Below are positions 27,169-36,412 of a stretch of DNA of 64,000 nucleotides, in pieces. This DNA comes from G020348385 sp964538085 (GTDB lineage: Bacteria > Acidobacteriota > Aminicenantia > Aminicenantales > Aminicenantaceae), in contig CAZIDF010000007.1 in the NCBI GenBank assembly GCA_964538085.1, positions 1 through 64,000 of the forward strand, given 5' to 3'. Both the position numbers and the translations under genes were made by a program. Position 1 is the stretch's first letter. Each line of letters begins with the position of its first letter. Below the pieces are notes generated by a model. That model ran no database searches. It was not told where the DNA came from and saw only the letters and a list, made by a program, of their open reading frames with translations.

Positions 27169-28239
27169 TCAGCCACCGATGTTCTCCAAATTTTTTATCA
27201 GAAACGATTCGAAATCACTTCCCAACGTTTTTTTTGCTGCCAAAATTTCGGCAGCTAGAATCTCATTCAGGGATTTGATGATCAATTGTATGGTTCCTCT
27301 ATCCGAAAGGATGATGTTGGGTTTAAGAACTGATTGCAGATCGATCTTCCCATCGATCCCCAGCCGGATTTTTTGGAAATGTTGGGAAAGGTCCGGTTTG
27401 ATGTCGTCGATGGATTTTTCCATTAAATTCAGAGCGACAGGGCCCAGTTCTTTGGAAATGGATTTGTAGATGTAGGAACATTTGGCGTTGAAGGTATCCA
27501 GGATTTTTTGTAACTCTACTGCGGAAAAATCATGAAGAGGTTTGTTGGGGGTCGCCATAGGGGAGGGCCCCAGTATTCCCAAACAGAAAAGGGCGAAGAG
27601 AGCTTTTTTTGCGTATTTTTCTCCTAAAATACTCGTGCTCGAAATACTTTGAAGGTCCATTCCTTCACCGATAGCATGGATGAGATGTTCCTCATACGGC
27701 TGCAGCTCTATTTGATCTAAATGGTCGGGCATGAGTTTTTGAAAATTGTCGTTTTCTTTTGGAATAAGGGTGTCGATCAGTTCGAAGTTCTTCATGCGGT
27801 AGACACCTTCCCGGATAAAATCGAGGGTGGGAATCGTGAATAGAATGGTACTTTTGGGCGGAGCCTTTTCTGAAAGCAGGGAAGGAGCTAGCGAAATCAG
27901 GTCGAAGAGCGGATATAAATCTTTTTTTGCGAAGACTTCCATATTCTTCCACAGATGTTGTGGCGTTAAGACTCCGAGGTCGAGGAGAGCGGCCAGTAGA
28001 GATGTTTTCTTTTTTAACGACCGAGCCTCGCATTTTTTTACAGAAGGACTATCCAGGATTTTCTTTTTCACAAGGTGCTTGAGAAATGCCGTCTCATCGA
28101 AATTGTCCTTATCGACAGCCAGGTCACCCTGAAAAAAAGCCAGAGTCCTCTCAATTTTGTCATTTTTAATGCCCAGAATTCCGGTAGTTTTAGACTCCCA
28201 AAGGGAGAACAGAATTTGGGGGAAGGACTCCATATGCAT
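27169..28239 (-). CDS. DUF4388 (PATAN-like) domain protein of unknown function
   Basis: A 356-aa soluble protein with no signal peptide or membrane span. The first about 110 residues match the DUF4388/PATAN pattern: an FPQILFSLWESKTTGILGI strand-turn-strand, an FFQGDLA hairpin and then helices with a LGVLTPQHLW segment. Such domains are common in Gram-negative sensory and gliding proteins of Myxococcota and Acidobacteriota. The rest (about 130-356) is mainly helical and unrecognised. It lies upstream of miaA with a 71-bp gap. The start is uncertain (ATG at 28239 or 28233; no good ribosome site). Confidence 0.65.
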   Translation of the reverse strand: MHMESFPQILFSLWESKTTGILGIKNDKIERTLAFFQGDLAVDKDNFDETAFLKHLVKKKILDSPSVKKCEARSLKKKTSLLAALLDLGVLTPQHLWKNMEVFAKKDLYPLFDLISLAPSLLSEKAPPKSTILFTIPTLDFIREGVYRMKNFELIDTLIPKENDNFQKLMPDHLDQIELQPYEEHLIHAIGEGMDLQSISSTSILGEKYAKKALFALFCLGILGPSPMATPNKPLHDFSAVELQKILDTFNAKCSYIYKSISKELGPVALNLMEKSIDDIKPDLSQHFQKIRLGIDGKIDLQSVLKPNIILSDRGTIQLIIKSLNEILAAEILAAKKTLGSDFESFLIKNLENIGG

Positions 28240-28388
28240 ACTTTATAAATCCCGGCGCTGGATGTCAATGGGGCAGTCAGGCAAACTGAAATGTCAGTCC
28301 GTTCGCATACGGATGGCTTTCTCTTCGGCTTGCCTCCCTATTTTGAAGCGTGTAGCAGAATGTGTGAGGATGTCGTCAGGAGGGGCTA

Positions 28389-29093
28389 TCAACCGGCGAG
28401 TTTCATGCTCACCAATCCAGTGATGATGTAAAAGAGACTTCGGATAAACCAGAAACTGAAGGACAGGAGGAGCGCTTTTTTCACTTCGATCTTGAAGATC
28501 TCTGCAAGGGCGAAGCCGAGGATGCCGAATACCCAGAGCTGGAAAAAATCCACCTGTGTGAGCACAACATAGGCTGGAGACATGATCTCTAGCCTTGGAA
28601 AAAACAGGGCCAGGCTCGTCGTGGTTTGAAAAACGGATTCACGGCTGATTATGAGAAAGGCACGCAGGGCATTGCCCAAGACAAGATTGATAGCATTGGC
28701 ATGAACGAAGGAGGAAAAGATTTGGATGAAGTTCCCCTCGGTGGAGGTCAAGCGTCCCATCCCTAAAATAATCAAGCTTTGGATCAGGAATCCGATGAGC
28801 AAAGTGACGGGTTGCATGACGATTCCCATGATAGCCACAAAGGGTGGGGGATCTTTCCAGAATTCTAACCGCTGATTATAGGCTTCTTCCCCCATCTCCG
28901 CTCTTCCCTTTGCGTCACTCTCCAAACGTTTGATCTGGTCTTGGGGTATATATGGAGCGATCAAAACTGCGTACACAGACGCCAAGATGAGGAGAACGAT
29001 GAGCATATCCACCCAGATGGGCCGTTCGGATAAAGCCTTGAACGTTTCTTTAGGGTTGAAAAATACACCCAAAAATCGGCTAATTAACGCCAT
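28389..29093 (-). CDS. Yip1-family membrane protein downstream of an ABC ATPase
   Basis: About 234 aa from the ATG at 29093, which has GGGGAG eight bases upstream. The FFNPKETFKAL segment at the N-terminus and about five hydrophobic stretches follow the Yip1 pattern. It overlaps the ABC ATPase gene by 14 bp, so it belongs to the adaptor-ATPase operon and occupies the place where the MacB/FtsX-type permease would be expected. It has no FtsX-like large extracytoplasmic domain, so it is not an ordinary permease. Whether it takes part in the transporter is unknown. Confidence 0.75.
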   Translation of the reverse strand: MALISRFLGVFFNPKETFKALSERPIWVDMLIVLLILASVYAVLIAPYIPQDQIKRLESDAKGRAEMGEEAYNQRLEFWKDPPPFVAIMGIVMQPVTLLIGFLIQSLIILGMGRLTSTEGNFIQIFSSFVHANAINLVLGNALRAFLIISRESVFQTTTSLALFFPRLEIMSPAYVVLTQVDFFQLWVFGILGFALAEIFKIEVKKALLLSFSFWFIRSLFYIITGLVSMKLAG

Positions 29094-29799
29094 TTGGCTC
29101 TCCCCGTCTTTCATCTCTCTCGATTTTTCCATCCCGAATGTGGATGATTCTCTGTGCCTGTCGGGCGATGTCCAGATCATGGGTGACCATGATGATCGTG
29201 TTCCCTTGTGAATGAATCTTGTGAAAAAGATTCAGTATTTCGTTCCCGGTCTTGGAGTCCAAATTTCCTGTGGGCTCATCAGCCAGGAGAAGAGACGGTT
29301 CGTTCACGAGCGCGCGAGCGATGGCCACACGCTGTCTTTCCCCTCCTGAGAGTTCTGAAGGTCGGTGGTCTTTCCTGTGCTCCATTTCCACCATTTTCAG
29401 AGCCCTGAATGTTTTTTCGGTTCGTTCTTTTTTGTTGGCGCCTTTGTAGATAAGAGGAAGTTCCACATTGTGGAAGGTGGTGGCTCGGGGGAGGAGGTTA
29501 AACACTTGAAACACAAATCCGATTTCTTGGTTACGGATAAACGCCAATTCATTCTCACTCATCTCGCTGACCAATTTTCCGCTGAGATGGTATTTTCCTT
29601 TGGTCGGTGTGTCCAAGCATCCGATCAGATTCATCAATGTGGATTTCCCGGATCCGGATGGTCCCATGATGGCCATTAGATCGTTTCTCTTTACGAAAAA
29701 GGATACGCCACAAAGGGCCCTGACCTCTTGTTTTCCCATCTGATAGATTTTCCAGAGATCTTCAGCGGCGATGATTATATCGTCAGGGGAGATGGTCAT
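29080..29799 (-). CDS. ABC transporter ATP-binding protein (MacB/LolD type)
   Basis: A 239-aa ATPase with Walker A GPSGSGKST, Q-loop GFVFQVFNLLPR, signature LSGGERQRVAIARAL, Walker B LLLADEPTGNLDS and the H-loop THD. The EPTGNLDS form is typical of the LolD/MacB/FtsE group, which powers lipoprotein export, efflux or mechanotransmission rather than solute uptake. It is preceded by a MacA-like adaptor gene (4-bp overlap) and followed by a Yip1 gene. No FtsX-type permease gene is next to it. Confidence 0.94.
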   Translation of the reverse strand: MTISPDDIIIAAEDLWKIYQMGKQEVRALCGVSFFVKRNDLMAIMGPSGSGKSTLMNLIGCLDTPTKGKYHLSGKLVSEMSENELAFIRNQEIGFVFQVFNLLPRATTFHNVELPLIYKGANKKERTEKTFRALKMVEMEHRKDHRPSELSGGERQRVAIARALVNEPSLLLADEPTGNLDSKTGNEILNLFHKIHSQGNTIIMVTHDLDIARQAQRIIHIRDGKIERDERRGEPNGVN

Positions 29800-31019
29800 T
29801 CGTCTTTTTTTTCTTCGGCCTTTATGAGAGAGTTATCTTTTAACAAGCGGAGAGCGCTGTATGGGCCCACAACTACCTCCTGCCCTTCCTCGAGACCGGA
29901 CGTGACTTCGATCAACAATTCGCCCATGATCCCTTTTTGTGTCGGGACGAACTTTACACGGCTTTCTTCGACGATATACACGCCTTCTTCCTGTTCTGTT
30001 TCTGCATTTTCATTTTCCGTTTCTTTATCTTTCAGAACGAGCGCAGAGATCGGGACCGCGAGAACCCCCTCTCTTTTAGCGGTGATGATATCTGCCGAAG
30101 CGGATAAACCCGGCTTCAGATCCGCGGGAGGATCTTCCAGAGTGACCACCACTTTAAAATCTTTGGATTCATCCACAGGGGTTGTTGTTTGAAGCGCGGA
30201 ACTTCCGATTTCAGTGACAGTACCCATTATGGTTTTATCCGGGTATGCGTCGATCTTAACCTCCGACGTTTGCCCGATACGAACACCAACCACGTCTGTC
30301 TCGTCCACTTCAACTTCGACTTCCATCACCGAAAGGTCTGCGATTGTCATCAGGATGGTTCCCGGGTTATTCATCGTACCCACAAGGGCGGTTTCTCCCT
30401 CTTCTACCCGAAGGCTGGTGATCATCCCGTCGATAGGGGCATAATATTCTGTCTTTTTTAGAACATCCAAGGTGCTCTCCAATGAAGCCTGGGCCTGTCT
30501 TATCTGGAAAATTATAGCGTCGTAGTACGCTTTGGAAATTTCGTAGTTCGCTTTGGCTGATTCCAAGGTTTCTGTCGATATCAGCTCTGCATCGAAGAGT
30601 TTGATCTGCCGCTTGTAAAAACCATCGTCTCTGTTTTTTGCGGCTTCTGCCCGGATCAAGTCCGCTCTCAAGGACTGGATCTGGGCTCTGTCCCTGTCGG
30701 CGTTGGCTTCATATTGAGTGGATTCCAGCTTGAGGAGAAAATCCCCGGATTTGACCTGTTGCCCCTCTTCCACGCCCAGTTTGATGACTCTTCCCGCGAT
30801 TTGAGAGCTTATGTTGACATTTTTCTTGGGCCTGACTTCTCCAGAGGCCGAGATGACAGATGTCAGATCATGCCTTTTTACTTTTTCCACAGATACTTTT
30901 ATGCCTTTTTCCCGTTGGGATTGAAGGTTGAAGCTAATGATCAGAGCGATAACTGCAATAACAAGAAAAAACAGGATGAGCTTTTTTCTTCTGCGGAAGA
31001 ATCCTTTTTTTTCTGCCAT
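29796..31019 (-). CDS. Periplasmic adaptor (membrane fusion) subunit, MacA/HlyD family
   Basis: A 407-aa protein anchored by one N-terminal span (about 13-31) after a basic start. The two halves of a lipoyl-like barrel flank a coiled-coil hairpin (about 95-200): SGEVRPKKNVNISSQIAGRV before it, and YYAPIDGMITSLRVEEGETA after it. A beta-barrel domain follows, with the typical VEVEVDETDVVGVRIGQTS segment. Such adaptors link an ABC or RND pump to an outer-membrane channel. The ribosome site is AAAGGAA. A TATAAT box and a palindrome lie just upstream. Confidence 0.93.
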   Translation of the reverse strand: MAEKKGFFRRRKKLILFFLVIAVIALIISFNLQSQREKGIKVSVEKVKRHDLTSVISASGEVRPKKNVNISSQIAGRVIKLGVEEGQQVKSGDFLLKLESTQYEANADRDRAQIQSLRADLIRAEAAKNRDDGFYKRQIKLFDAELISTETLESAKANYEISKAYYDAIIFQIRQAQASLESTLDVLKKTEYYAPIDGMITSLRVEEGETALVGTMNNPGTILMTIADLSVMEVEVEVDETDVVGVRIGQTSEVKIDAYPDKTIMGTVTEIGSSALQTTTPVDESKDFKVVVTLEDPPADLKPGLSASADIITAKREGVLAVPISALVLKDKETENENAETEQEEGVYIVEESRVKFVPTQKGIMGELLIEVTSGLEEGQEVVVGPYSALRLLKDNSLIKAEEKKDE

Positions 31020-31048
31020 AAAATGTTCCTTTAAGCTTTGAATATCAT

Positions 31049-31085
31049 ATTATAGTACGGGGGAAAAGGCAAAAGGTTTTGCCTT
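31049..31085 (-). promoter_or_regulatory. Promoter -10 box and palindromic operator-like site upstream of the adaptor gene
   Basis: On the minus strand TATAAT (31049-31054) is followed at 31066-31085 by a near-perfect 20-bp palindrome, AAGGCAAAA-GG-TTTTGCCTT. The palindrome covers the place of the -35 box, where no TTGACA-like sequence is seen. The two-base centre makes it a poor RNA hairpin but a good dimer binding site. It lies between the divergent adaptor and phosphatase genes, so it could control one or both. Confidence 0.45.
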
Positions 31086-31121
31086 GCTCAAACACAGGAG
31101 AGTTGTTACTATGGAAGGGTC

Positions 31122-31928
31122 ATGGAAACGGATGTTTATATCGAAATGGCTGTACAGGCGGCCCAAGAGGCTGGCCAGATGCTCAGAGAAAACCTTGGTG
31201 CTTCCCGAGAAATCGTGTACAAGGGGGAAGTCGATCTTGTCACCAATTTTGACGATCGCTCCCAGAAAATGATTTTCGAGCGCCTGGTTAAAAATTTCCC
31301 GGATCATGATTATGTCGCCGAAGAAGGCCTGGAACGAGAAAAGGGGAGCGCCTACCGTTGGATATTCGATCCGCTGGATGGAACGACCAATTATGCGCAT
31401 AGATTTCCTTTTTTCAGTGTTTCCATAGCCTTAGAGTTCAACGGACAGATAATCTGCGGGGTGGTTTACGATCCGATGCGGGAAGAGACCTTTTCCGGGA
31501 TAAAGAGTAAGGGAGCCTTTTTGAACGGAGAAAAGATCGTGGTCTCCACCATCGATGATTTGGATAAAAGCCTTCTTGCGACAGGATTCCCGTATGATGT
31601 GCGCGAGAGCGAAGAGAACAATATCGTCCACTTCAACCATTTTGTGACAAGAGCCCAGGCTATACGACGGTGCGGATCGGCTGCCTTGGACCTTTGTTAT
31701 GTGGCTTGTGGAAGGTTTGATGGATTCTGGGAACTGAAACTGAAACCCTGGGATGTAGCGGCCGCCTCCCTTATTGTCCAAGAGGCCGGCGGTCATCTTT
31801 CGGACTTCAAAAACCGGACATTCAGCATATACAGCCAAGAAACCTTGGGATCCAACGGTCTGCTCCATCGACAGATGCTGGATATTCTGCACAAGGCCGA
31901 AGCGAGGGAGGAGCGAGAAAAAGGATGA
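31122..31928 (+). CDS. Inositol monophosphatase-family phosphatase
   Basis: A 268-aa magnesium-dependent sugar phosphatase. Metal ligands are visible in EEGLE, in DPLDGTTNY (83-91) and in WDVAAA near the C-terminus. The ISTQ-like segment is replaced by LVTNFDDRSQ. The family includes inositol-1-phosphatase, SuhB and fructose-1,6-bisphosphatase/NADP phosphatase activities; which one applies is not clear. Its stop overlaps the start of the next gene (ATGA), tying it to a secreted protein. Confidence 0.92.
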   Translation: METDVYIEMAVQAAQEAGQMLRENLGASREIVYKGEVDLVTNFDDRSQKMIFERLVKNFPDHDYVAEEGLEREKGSAYRWIFDPLDGTTNYAHRFPFFSVSIALEFNGQIICGVVYDPMREETFSGIKSKGAFLNGEKIVVSTIDDLDKSLLATGFPYDVRESEENNIVHFNHFVTRAQAIRRCGSAALDLCYVACGRFDGFWELKLKPWDVAAASLIVQEAGGHLSDFKNRTFSIYSQETLGSNGLLHRQMLDILHKAEAREEREKG

Positions 31929-32443
31929 ATAGATTGTTTGTAAAATCCCTGCGTTTTGTTCTTCTCGGTGTTTTCCTTTGTTTTTTTATCGAAATGAACA
32001 GTTTTCCTGTTTTATCTCATGGGAAGCAAACCGGACTGGAAATATCTGTCATGAGCAACGTGGCTTGGACGGACACCGGCTTGGACGTTGTCGAAGGACA
32101 AGAAATTATTTTTCGTGCTGTGGGCCAGATCTCTCTCCAAAAGGGGAATCCGGTCACTTTCTGTGGCCCGGATGGGTATAACTACCAGTCCCTCCAACAG
32201 CCTCTTCAGGACCAAAATATCGGGGCATTGATCGGAAAGGTGTATTTTCTGATCTCCCTGGAGGTCGATGAGGAGACGGGGGAAGAAATCCGAAATGAGA
32301 AAGAAGAAATTTTCTACATCGGTTCCTCTAACAGGATCAACATGCCGATGGATGGACGTCTTTATCTGGGGATCAATGAGGATCTGGTTGCCGACAATGA
32401 CGGGGTTTTTAATGTCCTCGTATACACCTATGTGCCCCAATAG
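31925..32443 (+). CDS. Secreted protein with LecA-like (PA-IL) galactose-binding fold
   Basis: A 172-aa protein with an N-terminal signal peptide (about 1-33; the cleavage site is uncertain). The mature part resembles the PA-I galactophilic lectin fold. It has W-x-DTGLDVVEGQEIIFRAVGQI at the start, a C-GPDGY loop, IGALIGK, then FYIGSSNRINMP and LYLGINEDLVADNDGVFNV. The last stretch corresponds to the calcium and sugar loop of LecA. It is coupled to the phosphatase gene by a 4-bp overlap. Carbohydrate binding at the cell surface is a reasonable inference, but the family match is by eye and ligand residues are not verified. Confidence 0.7.
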   Translation: MNRLFVKSLRFVLLGVFLCFFIEMNSFPVLSHGKQTGLEISVMSNVAWTDTGLDVVEGQEIIFRAVGQISLQKGNPVTFCGPDGYNYQSLQQPLQDQNIGALIGKVYFLISLEVDEETGEEIRNEKEEIFYIGSSNRINMPMDGRLYLGINEDLVADNDGVFNVLVYTYVPQ

Positions 32444-32463
32444 CACTGGACGATTCTGACGTC

Positions 32464-33810
32464 CTAACCTTTGTCCTTTTTGAGGTATCTTTCCATAAAC
32501 TGAATGTTATAATCCCCGTTGATAAATTCCGAGTTGGAAAGCAGTTCTAAGTGAAGAGGGATGTTTGTTTTGATACCCACGATCGTTGTCATCTCGAGGG
32601 CCGTTCTCATTTTGGCAAGGGCCTCCTTCCGGTTGGGAGCGGTGACCACGATTTTGGCGATAAGCGAGTCATAATCGGGAGGGATGTTCCAACCACAGTA
32701 CGCGGCTGTGTCGACACGAACTCCAGTTCCGCCCGGGAGGACCAGGAAGTCGATTTTTCCCGGTGAGGGAAGGAAAGTCTTTGCGTCTTCTGCGTTTATG
32801 CGACATTCGAGACTGTGCCCGTTCATACCCAGGTCGTGGGAGAAGGAGAGGCTCTTTCCTGCCGCAATGTTGATCTGCTCACGGATAAGATCAATGCCGT
32901 ACACCATCTCTGTGACAGGGTGTTCGACCTGGACGCGTGTGTTGGCTTCCATAAAGTAGAATCTTTTCTTCTCGTCTACCAAAAATTCGAACGTTCCCAA
33001 GCTTTGATATCCGATAAAGTGAGCGGCTTCTTCAACAGCCCGGATTATTTTTTTACGAAATCTTTCGTCCACAAATGGGGAGGGCGTTTCTTCCACCAGT
33101 TTTTGATGTTTGCGCTGGATGGAACATTCCCTTTCGGCAAAGGCCATCACTTTTCCCATCTTGTCGCCGATAACCTGGATTTCGATGTGATGCGCTGCTT
33201 CGAAGTATCTTTCGAGATAAAGGGAAGGATCTCCGAATGCAGCCCTGGCTTCACCTTGTGCGATCGCAAACTGCTCTTCCAGTTTTGCAGAAGAGCGCAC
33301 GATCCGCATTCCTTTGCCTCCTCCTCCGGATGCTGCCTTGAGGATAACCGGGTATCCGATCTTTTCTGCTATCCTGTTGACTTCATTCAGATCATCCGTG
33401 ATTTGATCGCTTCCAGGAATGACGGGAAGTTTGGCCCTTTTCATGGCTTGACGGGCTTTGTTTTTATCTCCCATCAATCGCATGATAAAGGCAGGGGGCC
33501 CGATGAAGGTGATTCCAGATGATTCGCAGATTTCGGGAAAACGAGGATTTTCCGCCAGGAATCCGTATCCTGGGTGGATGGCATCGGCCTTCGTTATCTC
33601 AGCCGCACTTATGATATTCGGGATGCTGAGATAACTTTCGGAAGCTTTTCCTGGCCCGATACAAATCTTTTCATCAGCGAGAATGGTGTGGAGAGAACTT
33701 TTATCCGGTTCAGAATAAACGGCGACTGTTTTTATGCCGAGCTCTTTAGCCGAACGAATGATCCGGAGCGCTATTTCTCCTCTGTTGGCGACGAGTATTT
33801 TCGAAAACAT
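32464..33810 (-). CDS. accC: Acetyl-CoA carboxylase, biotin carboxylase subunit
   Basis: A 448-aa ATP-grasp enzyme that carboxylates biotin on the carrier protein as the first half of malonyl-CoA synthesis. It has LVANRGEIALRIIR at the N-terminus, the ATP lid KAASGGGGKGMR, RECSIQRKHQK, MEANTRVQVEHPVTE and ECRINAED. The length is that of the stand-alone subunit. It follows accB by 6 bp in the usual accB-accC order. The carboxyltransferase genes are not in the window. Confidence 0.97.
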   Translation of the reverse strand: MFSKILVANRGEIALRIIRSAKELGIKTVAVYSEPDKSSLHTILADEKICIGPGKASESYLSIPNIISAAEITKADAIHPGYGFLAENPRFPEICESSGITFIGPPAFIMRLMGDKNKARQAMKRAKLPVIPGSDQITDDLNEVNRIAEKIGYPVILKAASGGGGKGMRIVRSSAKLEEQFAIAQGEARAAFGDPSLYLERYFEAAHHIEIQVIGDKMGKVMAFAERECSIQRKHQKLVEETPSPFVDERFRKKIIRAVEEAAHFIGYQSLGTFEFLVDEKKRFYFMEANTRVQVEHPVTEMVYGIDLIREQINIAAGKSLSFSHDLGMNGHSLECRINAEDAKTFLPSPGKIDFLVLPGGTGVRVDTAAYCGWNIPPDYDSLIAKIVVTAPNRKEALAKMRTALEMTTIVGIKTNIPLHLELLSNSEFINGDYNIQFMERYLKKDKG

Positions 33811-33816
33811 GGGAAG

Positions 33817-34284
<468 letters not shown>

Positions 34285-34346
34285 CGTTTTCACCTCAAAA
34301 GGCTGTGGAAAAGTATGTATACCTTAATCACAAAGGGGATAAATGT

Positions 34347-34698
34347 CAAGAGGAGGGAAGCCTTTCTATTTCCTTGATACCAGGAAGATTTATGTCGGCT
34401 TCTAGGAATGGTTTTGTTCCCGTGAAGATTTTTTACGCCAACCCTCACCGCCCTTCTCGGCGGCACTGAACTGCGCACCTTTACTCCCAATCTCTAACAC
34501 TCTATCCTCTGTTCCCACGCTTACCCCAAGTCTCTAACCTCTTAGCAAAGTCGTGCTCAATACAACATTGCCGACAATATGGGATGCCCATATTGTTACC
34601 CTCGAAGAACGGGTCGTGAAGGCTAATCTTCAATGGTCACTTCAACCATCCCTAAGAGCTCCATTTATCGAGGAAATAGAAAGGCTTCCCAAGAAGAG
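34347..34698. mobile_element. MITE-like element, copy A (334 bp, with 9-bp flanking duplication)
   Basis: Terminal inverted repeats of 24 bp lie at 34356-34379 and 34666-34689 (23 of 24 positions match). Flanking direct repeats CAAGAGGAG (34347-34355) and CAAGAAGAG (34690-34698) look like a 9-bp target duplication with one change. The interior holds no reading frame of note, and a strong hairpin (ten-base stem 34574-34583 with 34587-34596, loop ATG). About 160 bp of the interior, from 34531 to the right end, match a second copy near 49030-49258. It therefore belongs to a non-autonomous repeat family. It fills the gap between accB and the VWFA gene. Confidence 0.8.
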
Positions 34699-34719
34699 AG
34701 TAAGCGGGTTGGGCAAAAC

Positions 34720-36294
34720 CTAAAGCTTTATCTGTTTGGAGAGGACATCCATCCTGTTGGTGATCCTGTCGACGACCTGGATGATGATGAAGTAGGATCC
34801 GGACTGGAGCTGGTTGAACGGGATGGAGATATGCGTTTGGTCTTTGATGAGCTGGAGGACCTTGGTATCCTCGAATACCTTGTTTGAATCCTTGTCGAAA
34901 ATGGTGATTTTTACCTGAGCCAATCCGGACAGCTTATCTTCCATTTTGACCCTTTGGTAGTTGATGAGGGAGAATTTGATGGTTTTCCGGCCGGATTCGA
35001 ATTGGGCGATGGAGATGGGGAGCGTCTTTTCCTGGGGAAACTCTTTGAGGTGGATGACGTCAACACCTTTTTGTTTCACCTTGACATCAATGGCCAATGG
35101 CTTTTCTTTGGGATCTTCTTTTGGAGAGTAAACCAAAAGGTAGTAATAGTCTTCGTTTTGAGAAGCTTCGATCATGGCCTCTGTGACATTGTTTGAAAAT
35201 GTTGCGTGACCTCCGGTGGAAAAGCTGATCTGCCGGAAGCAATCCTCGTAATCCGCCCCAACCTCCCTGAATTCAAAATCCCTTTCCACCAAAGGCCTGT
35301 GAGATTTCAAGAGAAGCAAATGGAAGGTGATATTGGCTTCCATGAAGAGGTTTTTCAGCGCTTCGGTGGGCATGTCTCCTGAAACATCGAAGAGTCTTTG
35401 CAGTTGCATCTGCATGCTCCTGACATTGCGCTGTTGCGTCGTTATTATGGGGTCGTCGCTCGGTGTGTCCACCTTGTCTCTGATAAGTCTTTCAATGCGT
35501 CCCTCATTTTTGAGTTTCGGGAACATCTCCCGTTGCTGGAAACACAACGCCCATTTCTCCCCTTCCTCGGCTTTGATCCTTTTGATCATGCTCCGGTAAA
35601 GCTCGAGATCTGGCGTGATGAATTGCCTTTTGTATTCCAGCCAGATTCTCTCGTAGTTCCTGTAGAACCCTGTGACGGCTTGATCCCAAGGCATCGGGTT
35701 GGGTCCTTGTAAAGCAAGGATGAGCCGGTCGGCCTCACTTCTCAGGTTTTGGTAGGAGCTGTGAATCTGCATGGTCGAGATGACTTTGAATTTTTTGAGC
35801 GTGTCTTTGACATCCTGAGCGACTTTGGCTGGGCCTTTGCCTGTATCGATAGGGAAAAGATTCCCTTCAGTGACGATGATAATCCTGTCGCCTTTGCGGA
35901 AAATGTTGGTAAAAAAATAATCCACGGCATCTCCCACATAGTCTTGGTAGTCGAAAATGTTGAAGATGAGGAGAAAAAGCCGTTTTTCTGGTCGGATCGT
36001 CATTTCTTCTGCAGGTGTATCTACCGGAACGGTTATCCTTCGAGACCGGACTTCAAATCCCGTGATGGGTTGGAGGACTCCGTTCTCATACAGTTCAAAA
36101 TCTTCTTTGGTCAAGTTCCTCACAAATTGTCCCTTCTGGAGAACACGGACAGGAACCTCGACGGCGACAACAGTGACCTCTTCCTGAGAAGTTTTTTGTT
36201 CTTGGTTGGGGAGGAGAAGAAAAGAATGTAGTGTTAGCAGGAAAAAAGCGCCGAGAACTACAGGCCAAATTTTTTTTGGAATAAGCGTTATCAT
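34720..36294 (-). CDS. Secreted VWFA-related protein (acidobacterial type)
   Basis: About 524 aa from the ATG at 36294, which has GGGGGAG eight bases upstream; a longer frame to 36327 lacks a site. A hydrophobic signal segment is at the N-terminus (about 6-25). Next comes the typical block VPVRVLQKGQFVRNLTKEDFELYENGVLQPI, found at the head of VWFA-related proteins of Acidobacteriota. The A-like domain follows (LFLLIFNIFDYQDYVGDAVDYF) but its MIDAS is not canonical: the expected D-x-S-x-S is replaced by FNIFDYQ. The C-terminal third is beta-rich. It is probably a periplasmic or surface adhesion or scaffold protein. The function of the family is unknown. Confidence 0.83.
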   Translation of the reverse strand: MITLIPKKIWPVVLGAFFLLTLHSFLLLPNQEQKTSQEEVTVVAVEVPVRVLQKGQFVRNLTKEDFELYENGVLQPITGFEVRSRRITVPVDTPAEEMTIRPEKRLFLLIFNIFDYQDYVGDAVDYFFTNIFRKGDRIIIVTEGNLFPIDTGKGPAKVAQDVKDTLKKFKVISTMQIHSSYQNLRSEADRLILALQGPNPMPWDQAVTGFYRNYERIWLEYKRQFITPDLELYRSMIKRIKAEEGEKWALCFQQREMFPKLKNEGRIERLIRDKVDTPSDDPIITTQQRNVRSMQMQLQRLFDVSGDMPTEALKNLFMEANITFHLLLLKSHRPLVERDFEFREVGADYEDCFRQISFSTGGHATFSNNVTEAMIEASQNEDYYYLLVYSPKEDPKEKPLAIDVKVKQKGVDVIHLKEFPQEKTLPISIAQFESGRKTIKFSLINYQRVKMEDKLSGLAQVKITIFDKDSNKVFEDTKVLQLIKDQTHISIPFNQLQSGSYFIIIQVVDRITNRMDVLSKQIKL

Positions 36295-36412
36295 TCTGAT
36301 CTCCCCCAAATTTTCCTTCGCGTGCATCCTCCCAAATCATACCAGAATGAGGCTCGGATATGAAGCGCTTTTAATGGCTTATTCCGGGGACGAATGTCTC
36401 ATTAAGCCCATT

